A stretch of DNA of 11,407 bases from positions 1-11,407 of the forward strand of contig JAJZRK010000105.1 in assembly GCA_021802745.1 (NCBI GenBank), read 5' to 3'. The notes below the pieces were generated by a model. The model was given only the letters and a program-made list of their open reading frames with translations, was not told the origin of the DNA and did no database searches. Within the stretch, counting starts at the first letter, position 1. Every line of letters starts with the position of its first letter. Both the position numbers and the translations under genes were made by a program. This document shows, piece by piece, positions 7,514 to 11,407 of the stretch. Origin of the DNA: a bacterium. Its GTDB lineage: Bacteria; Gemmatimonadota; Gemmatimonadetes; Gemmatimonadales; Gemmatimonadaceae.

Positions 7514-7531
7514 CGACCGTGCCGACGGTCG
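7514..7531 (+). other. Leader hairpin upstream of molybdopterin oxidoreductase
   Basis: CGACCGT (7514-7520) and ACGGTCG (7525-7531) form a perfect 7-bp inverted repeat around GCCG, ending 21 bases before the proposed GTG start at 7553. It could be an operator or a leader RNA hairpin near the ribosome site. If translation began further upstream it would instead be coding, but that N-terminal extension looks non-protein-like. Confidence 0.4.
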
Positions 7532-7552
7532 CCTCCCCGTCTCGGACTCCTC

Positions 7553-9631
7553 GTGACCGAATCCGTCGTACAGACCGTGAGCGGCGCCTGCCCCCACGAT
7601 TGTCCCGACACCTGCGCCCTCATCACGACGGTCGAGGACGGACGCGCGGTGCGCGTGCAGGGCGACCCGCACCACCCGTTTACCGCGGGCTTCCTGTGCA
7701 CGAAGGTCAATCGCTATCTCGAGCGCACGTATCACCCGGAACGGCTGCGGCACCCGCTCAAGCGCGTTGGGCGAAAGGGGCGCGGCGAGTTCGTGCGAGT
7801 GAGCTGGGACGAGGCGCTGCGCGACATTGCCGCGCGCCTGCGCGCTATTGCCGACGGGCCGCATGGGCCACAGGCGATCCTGCCGTACTCGTACTGCGGC
7901 ACGATGGGCATGCTGCAGGGACAGTCCATGGACCGCCGCTTCTTTCACGCCCTGGGCGCTTCGAAGCTGGACCGCACGATCTGCAGCACGGCGGGCATGT
8001 GGGGGATGCGCATGACAGTCGGCGCCAGCATCGGCGCGGATGCCGAGGGCCTGCCGTCGAGCAACCTCGTCATCCTCTGGGGCACGAACACGCTCACCGC
8101 CAATCCGCATCTCTGGCCGTTCGTGCGGAAGGCGCGCGAACGCGGGGCCCGCGTGCTGTGCATTGACCCGATCCGCACGCGCACCGCCGACCAGTGCGAC
8201 GAGTGGCTGCCGATCCGCCCCGGCACCGACGCCGCGCTGGCGCTGGGCATCATGCACGTGCTCTTCGCCGAGGGGCTGCAGGACGACGACTATCTCGCGC
8301 GGTATACGCTGGGCGCGGAGGCGCTGCGCGCGCGGGCACAGGAGTATGAGCCGGAGCGCGTGGCGGCGATCACCGGACTGCCGGCCGAGCGGATCGTGGC
8401 GCTTGGGCGCGAGTACGGCGCCGCCAAGGCGGCCTTCCTGCGCATCAACTACGGGCTGCAGCGGCACGGCGGCGGGGCGATGGCGGTGCGGACGATCGCC
8501 TGCCTGCCGGCCATCACGGGGCACTGGCGGCGCGCGGGCGGCGGCGTGCAGCTCTCGACGAGCGCGAACTTCAAGTTCAACACCGCGGCGCTCGAGCGGC
8601 CGGACCTGTCGCGCGACGTGCGGACAATCAACATGATCCGGCTGGGCGATGCGTTGAACCGTCCCGACGCGGGCGTGGGCGGGCCGCCCGTGCAGGCGCT
8701 CGTCGTCTACAACTCGAATCCCGCGGCCGTCGCGCCGGATCGCAACGCCGTGCTCGCCGGCATGCGACGCGACGACCTGTTCACCGTCGTCCTCGACCAT
8801 TTCCAGACGGACACCGCGGATTACGCCGACTACGTGCTGCCGGCGACCACCCAGCTCGAGCACTGGGACGTGCACTTGGCCTACGGTCACCACTACGCCA
8901 CGCTCAACCGGCCAGCGATCGCGCCACTGGGGGAGTGCAAGCCGAACACGCAGATCTTCCGCGAACTCGCCGCGCACATGGGACTCAGCGACCCGGGGTT
9001 CGCCGACGACGACGATACGCTTCTGCGACAGGCGCTGACGACGACCGATCCGAAGATGGCGACCGTCACGTATGACGCACTCATGCAACACGGCTGGGTG
9101 CGGCTCAACGTGCCGACGCCGTACCTGCCGTACGCCGACGGCGGGTTTGCGACGCCCAGCGGCAAGTGCGAGTTCTATTCGGCGCGCATGGAGGCGATGG
9201 GACTCGACCCGCTCCCCGCGTTCACGCCGCCCCATGAGTTCCCGGAAGAGGTGCCCGATCTCGCGGCGCGCTTCCCGATCACTCTGGTTTCGTCGCCCCG
9301 GCACCAGTTCCTGAACAGCACGTTCGTGAACGTGTCGTCGCTGCGGCGCGACGCGGAGCCGGAGGTGATGGTGCATCCGGCCGACGCCGCGCCACGCGGC
9401 ATCGTCGACGGGGCGCCGGTCGTGGTCTTCAACGACCGGGGGGCGTTCTCGGCGGTCGCGCGCGTGTCCGACGCCGTGCGTCCGGGCGCGGCGTGGGCGC
9501 CCAGCGTCTGGTGGGGCAAGCTGACGGGCGACGGGCACAACGCCAACGAAACGACGTCGCAGCGCACCACCGACATGGGCGGCGGCCCCGTCTTCTACGA
9601 CAACCTCGTGGAGATCGCGCCGGCGGAGTGA
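7553..9631 (+). CDS. Molybdopterin-dependent oxidoreductase (DMSO reductase superfamily, BisC-like)
   Basis: A 692-residue catalytic subunit of the bis-MGD molybdoenzyme superfamily. The N-terminal [4Fe-4S] site is C13-x3-C17-x3-C21-x27-C49 (GACPHDCPDTC, later FLCTK). The three Moco domains follow, with YSYCGTMG, a candidate metal-ligand Cys144 in RTICSTAG, IDPIRTRTAD, and the C-terminal molybdopterin dinucleotide-binding domain (from about residue 580; LVSSPRHQFLNS, HPADA, NETTSQR). There is no Tat signal, so it should be cytoplasmic. GTG at 7553 is chosen because homologous-looking sequence begins there; the frame is open back to a TTG at 7445, but that extra stretch is Arg/Pro/Cys-rich and unlike the family. 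No electron-transfer or membrane-anchor partner gene is adjacent. Substrate unknown; such stand-alone members are usually left as generic oxidoreductases. Confidence 0.9.
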   Translation: MTESVVQTVSGACPHDCPDTCALITTVEDGRAVRVQGDPHHPFTAGFLCTKVNRYLERTYHPERLRHPLKRVGRKGRGEFVRVSWDEALRDIAARLRAIADGPHGPQAILPYSYCGTMGMLQGQSMDRRFFHALGASKLDRTICSTAGMWGMRMTVGASIGADAEGLPSSNLVILWGTNTLTANPHLWPFVRKARERGARVLCIDPIRTRTADQCDEWLPIRPGTDAALALGIMHVLFAEGLQDDDYLARYTLGAEALRARAQEYEPERVAAITGLPAERIVALGREYGAAKAAFLRINYGLQRHGGGAMAVRTIACLPAITGHWRRAGGGVQLSTSANFKFNTAALERPDLSRDVRTINMIRLGDALNRPDAGVGGPPVQALVVYNSNPAAVAPDRNAVLAGMRRDDLFTVVLDHFQTDTADYADYVLPATTQLEHWDVHLAYGHHYATLNRPAIAPLGECKPNTQIFRELAAHMGLSDPGFADDDDTLLRQALTTTDPKMATVTYDALMQHGWVRLNVPTPYLPYADGGFATPSGKCEFYSARMEAMGLDPLPAFTPPHEFPEEVPDLAARFPITLVSSPRHQFLNSTFVNVSSLRRDAEPEVMVHPADAAPRGIVDGAPVVVFNDRGAFSAVARVSDAVRPGAAWAPSVWWGKLTGDGHNANETTSQRTTDMGGGPVFYDNLVEIAPAE

Positions 9632-9667
9632 GCGCTGGTATGCGCTGGCGTTGGCGCGGTGGTGACC

Positions 9668-9780
9668 GCCTTGCCGCGGATGGCGCGGATTGGGCGCGGA
9701 TGAACGCGGATCCTTCCAAGGGAATCCCCAGAAGTAGATCCGCGCAAATCCGCGCCCCTCGGCGTGATCCGCGGCGAGGC
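9668..9780. repeat. CGCGGAT-unit palindromic repeat, copy B
   Basis: A 113-base imperfect inverted repeat with the same design as the element at 4086-4203. CGCGGAT units start at 9675, 9684, 9695 and 9705. Complementary ATCCGCG units start at 9738, 9748, 9758 (degenerate, CTCGGCG) and 9767. The centre is 26 bases (9712-9737) and differs from copy A. The right arm agrees with that of copy A (4159-4201) at 36 of 43 positions by my count, including the same degenerate third unit, so both copies have the same orientation. It sits 36 bases after the molybdopterin oxidoreductase stop and about 100 bases before the GxxExxY gene. Confidence 0.87.
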
Positions 9781-9881
9781 CGTTGCAGTTTTTCGCCACC
9801 ACGCGAAACCGTTCGATGCTGCTTCCGGTTCTCACCTCGGGCAGCTTGCCGTAACTGGTTGACCCACTCCGTGTACGGCCG

Positions 9882-10334
9882 GTGGACGAACCTGATTTTC
9901 CCGAACGCGAGACGACCCGGAAGATCATCGGGGCGTTCTACTACGTTTACAATCGGTTGGGCCACGGGTTCTCGGAACCGGTGTACCAGCGGTCGCTCGC
10001 GCATGTACTGGAGCGCACGGGGCTGGCAGTGCAACGTGAGCACCCGGTAACCGTACGATTCGAGGACATTGTGGTCGGCGAGTTTCGACTCGACCTCGTG
10101 GTGGACCGCCGAGTGGTGGTGGAGGTGAAGGCTGTGGAGCGCTTTCACCCCGCTCACGAGGCCCAAGTGATCAACTACCTTCGGGCCGCCTGCCTCCCAG
10201 TGGGACTCATGCTCAATTTTGGTCCGAGCGCCGAGTTCCGTCGGTTGGTCTGCTCGCTGGAAACGCCGCGCGTCACGCCCCGTGCCGAATTTCCGGATAC
10301 CGGCGGAGCGCCCACACGGCGTAGACGCCCATGA
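9882..10334 (+). CDS. GxxExxY family protein (predicted PD-(D/E)XK nuclease fold)
   Basis: A 150-residue protein of the GxxExxY family. The name-giving motif is G29-F-S-E32-P-V-Y35. A restriction-endonuclease-like core follows, D71 (EFRLDLVV) then E81-V-K83 (VVEVKAVE), which fits the D...ExK metal-site pattern, and Q95 in HEAQ with NYL after it. Members are small predicted nucleases of unproven function, often in many genomic copies. The start is a GTG at 9882 giving the typical MDEPDFPE-like N-terminus; no clear ribosome-binding site precedes it. The family core ends near residue 125; the last 25 or so residues are a poor-complexity tail that runs antisense into the 3' end of the MFS gene (overlap 10273-10334). 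Base composition is visibly less GC-rich than its neighbours. Together with copy B of the palindrome it looks like an acquired unit. Confidence 0.88.
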   Translation: MDEPDFPERETTRKIIGAFYYVYNRLGHGFSEPVYQRSLAHVLERTGLAVQREHPVTVRFEDIVVGEFRLDLVVDRRVVVEVKAVERFHPAHEAQVINYLRAACLPVGLMLNFGPSAEFRRLVCSLETPRVTPRAEFPDTGGAPTRRRRP

Positions 10335-11407
10335 CGGCGGCCATGCCGCCAATGGCCATCGGCGCGCCCCAGTGGCGGGCGATCCAGCCGCTGACGAACG
10401 ACCCGATGGGATTCGTGCCGATGTAGACCGCGACATAGATGGAGATGACGCGGCCCCGCAGGGCGTCGGGCGACGCGGACTGCAGGAGCGCGTTGATGAC
10501 CGCGCTGTTGACCACCATGCATGCGCCCACGCAGAACAGCAGCACCCCGGTGAGCAGCTCGACCCGCGAAAAGGCCGCGGCCATGATGAGCGCGGGGAAC
10601 GCCAGCGACGTCACCACGAGCGCGCGGTGCCGCGGCAGGCGCGGGCCGGCCGCCGCGATGCTGAGCGCGCCGATCATCGCCCCGACCCCGACGCACGTCA
10701 TCAGCACGCCGTAGCCGCCGGCGCCGAGGCCAAGCACGTCGCGCGCGAGCACCGGCATCAGGGTGAGCACCGGAATGCTGAGCAGCGAGTACACCGCCAC
10801 TACCTGCATGAGCACCGCGGTGAGGCGGTGCGTGCGCACATACGTGAACGCCTCGCCCAGCGCGTGCAACGGGCGCCCGGACGGCGCGACCGGGAGGTGC
10901 GGCAGGCGGATCATGGCCAGGCTGATGAGCACCGCGAAGTACGAGAGGGCGTTGATGCCGAAGCACCAGGCGATGCCGGCCCGCGCAATGACGATGGCGG
11001 CGAGCGACGGGCCGACGATGCGCGCGAAGTTGAAGCCGCTCGAGTTGAGCGCGATCGCGTCCATCACGTGCTCCTTGCCCACCATCTCGATGAACAGCGA
11101 CTGGCGCGCCGGGATCTCGAATGCGGAGATCACCCCGCCGAGGAGCGCGATGGCGATGAGCCACCCGATGGTCATGTGCCCCGACCAGGTGAACCACCAG
11201 AGCAGCGTCGCCTCGGCGAGCAGGAACGACTGCGCAATGGTGACCACCCGCAGGCGCCGATACTGGTCGGCGACGATGCCGCCCGGGAGCGACAGCAGGA
11301 GAATGGGGAGCGTGCCGGCGGCCGCGACGACGCCCACGAGGAACGCGTCGTTGGAGAGCTGGAGGGCGAGCCACCCCTGCGCCACCTGCTGCATCCACGT
11401 GCCGATC
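10273..11407 (-). CDS. MFS transporter, probable exporter (partial, N-terminus outside window)
   Basis: About 377 residues of a major facilitator superfamily permease; the first codons lie beyond the right edge. The frame is open to the end and reads GTWMQQVAQGWLALQL, the first-helix signature of the EntS-like/DUF894 exporter group, so the internal ATG at 11394 is not the real start. The motif-A loop between helices 2 and 3 is present as GGIVADQYRR. Many alternating hydrophobic segments follow, including one about midway with FGINALSYFAVL, and the C-terminus is short and charged (RRYPEIRHGA). Members of this group export siderophores, drugs or metabolites; the substrate is unknown here. The gene converges on and overlaps the GxxExxY gene by 62 bases at the 3' ends. 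Confidence 0.9.
   Translation of the reverse strand, partial: IGTWMQQVAQGWLALQLSNDAFLVGVVAAAGTLPILLLSLPGGIVADQYRRLRVVTIAQSFLLAEATLLWWFTWSGHMTIGWLIAIALLGGVISAFEIPARQSLFIEMVGKEHVMDAIALNSSGFNFARIVGPSLAAIVIARAGIAWCFGINALSYFAVLISLAMIRLPHLPVAPSGRPLHALGEAFTYVRTHRLTAVLMQVVAVYSLLSIPVLTLMPVLARDVLGLGAGGYGVLMTCVGVGAMIGALSIAAAGPRLPRHRALVVTSLAFPALIMAAAFSRVELLTGVLLFCVGACMVVNSAVINALLQSASPDALRGRVISIYVAVYIGTNPIGSFVSGWIARHWGAPMAIGGMAAVMGVYAVWALRRYPEIRHGA

Larger units (their letters stand above)
7180..7552. other. Divergent intergenic region
   Basis: This 373-base stretch separates the minus-strand lipoprotein gene from the plus-strand molybdopterin oxidoreductase gene. It is clearly lower in GC in parts (around 7395-7430 and 7490-7510) than the coding DNA, as expected for promoters facing both ways. 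Besides the lipoprotein promoter, leader inverted repeat and ribosome site, it holds AT-rich patches (TAATTT at 7495, TATTTT at 7503) that could be -10 boxes for the rightward gene, but no convincing -35 accompanies them. A rightward open frame from 7296 has no family resemblance or ribosome-binding site and is not called. Confidence 0.6.

Noticed and set aside
7445..7552. N-terminal extension of the molybdopterin oxidoreductase to the TTG at 7445
   Set aside because: The extra 36 residues are Arg/Pro/Cys-rich and precede the family's normal N-terminus; the GTG at 7553 places the Fe-S motif at the expected distance.
7296..7556. 86-codon rightward open frame in the divergent intergenic region
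   Set aside because: No ribosome-binding site, no family resemblance, mixed composition, and it would overlap the promoter region and hairpin.
7388..9928. 846-codon open frame on the minus strand across the molybdopterin oxidoreductase gene
   Set aside because: The product is Arg/His/Val-rich with no family motifs and mirrors the codon bias of the real gene opposite, which has clear Fe-S and Moco motifs.
9429..10436. 335-codon minus-strand frame spanning the end of the oxidoreductase, palindrome B and the GxxExxY gene
   Set aside because: It crosses the palindrome and lies opposite two well-supported genes; no recognisable motif.

Overview
The window is very GC-rich, tightly packed bacterial chromosomal DNA with strong third-position G/C codon use, many GTG starts and long antisense shadow frames. 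An aerobic heterotroph is suggested by glycolate oxidase genes, an Iso-type periplasmic molybdenum hydroxylase with a Tat signal, and an Ala-rich small lipoprotein. The overall style fits Gemmatimonadota, but that is an inference from composition and gene style; no rRNA or other taxonomic marker is present.

Layout. (1) Positions 1-4079, plus strand: a compact run of five genes. These are the 3' end of a glycolate oxidase FAD-type subunit (GlcE-like), GlcF, a HAD-superfamily protein with an altered active-site motif, the folate-binding Fe-S maintenance protein YgfZ, and an NAD-dependent epimerase/3-beta-HSD-like SDR. Junctions are 4-base start/stop overlaps or directly abutting codons, so this is almost certainly one operon. 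(2) 4080-4245: a 118-bp imperfect palindrome (copy A) between convergent genes. (3) 4246-7179, minus strand: a small lipoprotein gene, a hairpin with a GNRA-type loop, then the [2Fe-2S] and Mo-binding subunits of a two-subunit xanthine-dehydrogenase-family enzyme (isoquinoline 1-oxidoreductase-like). (4) 7180-7552: divergent intergenic region with a candidate promoter and two short hairpins. (5) 7553-9631, plus strand: an orphan cytoplasmic DMSO-reductase-superfamily molybdoenzyme. (6) 9668-9780: a second copy (B) of the palindrome, followed by a GxxExxY-family gene (predicted PD-(D/E)XK fold) whose 3' end overlaps, tail to tail, (7) an MFS exporter gene on the minus strand that runs out of the window.

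How it fits together. The first operon makes sense as glycolate oxidation: GlcE and GlcF oxidise glycolate, YgfZ supports Fe-S enzymes, and the HAD protein has the size and tail motifs of phosphoglycolate phosphatase-like proteins, although both motif-I aspartates are glutamates. The central block carries two unrelated molybdoenzymes bracketed by the two palindromes in the same orientation. The most distinctive unexplained signal is this repeat family: eight CGCGGAT-type units in two mirrored arms at about 10-base spacing, one copy sitting just upstream of a GxxExxY gene. It may be a small nuclease-associated repeat element.
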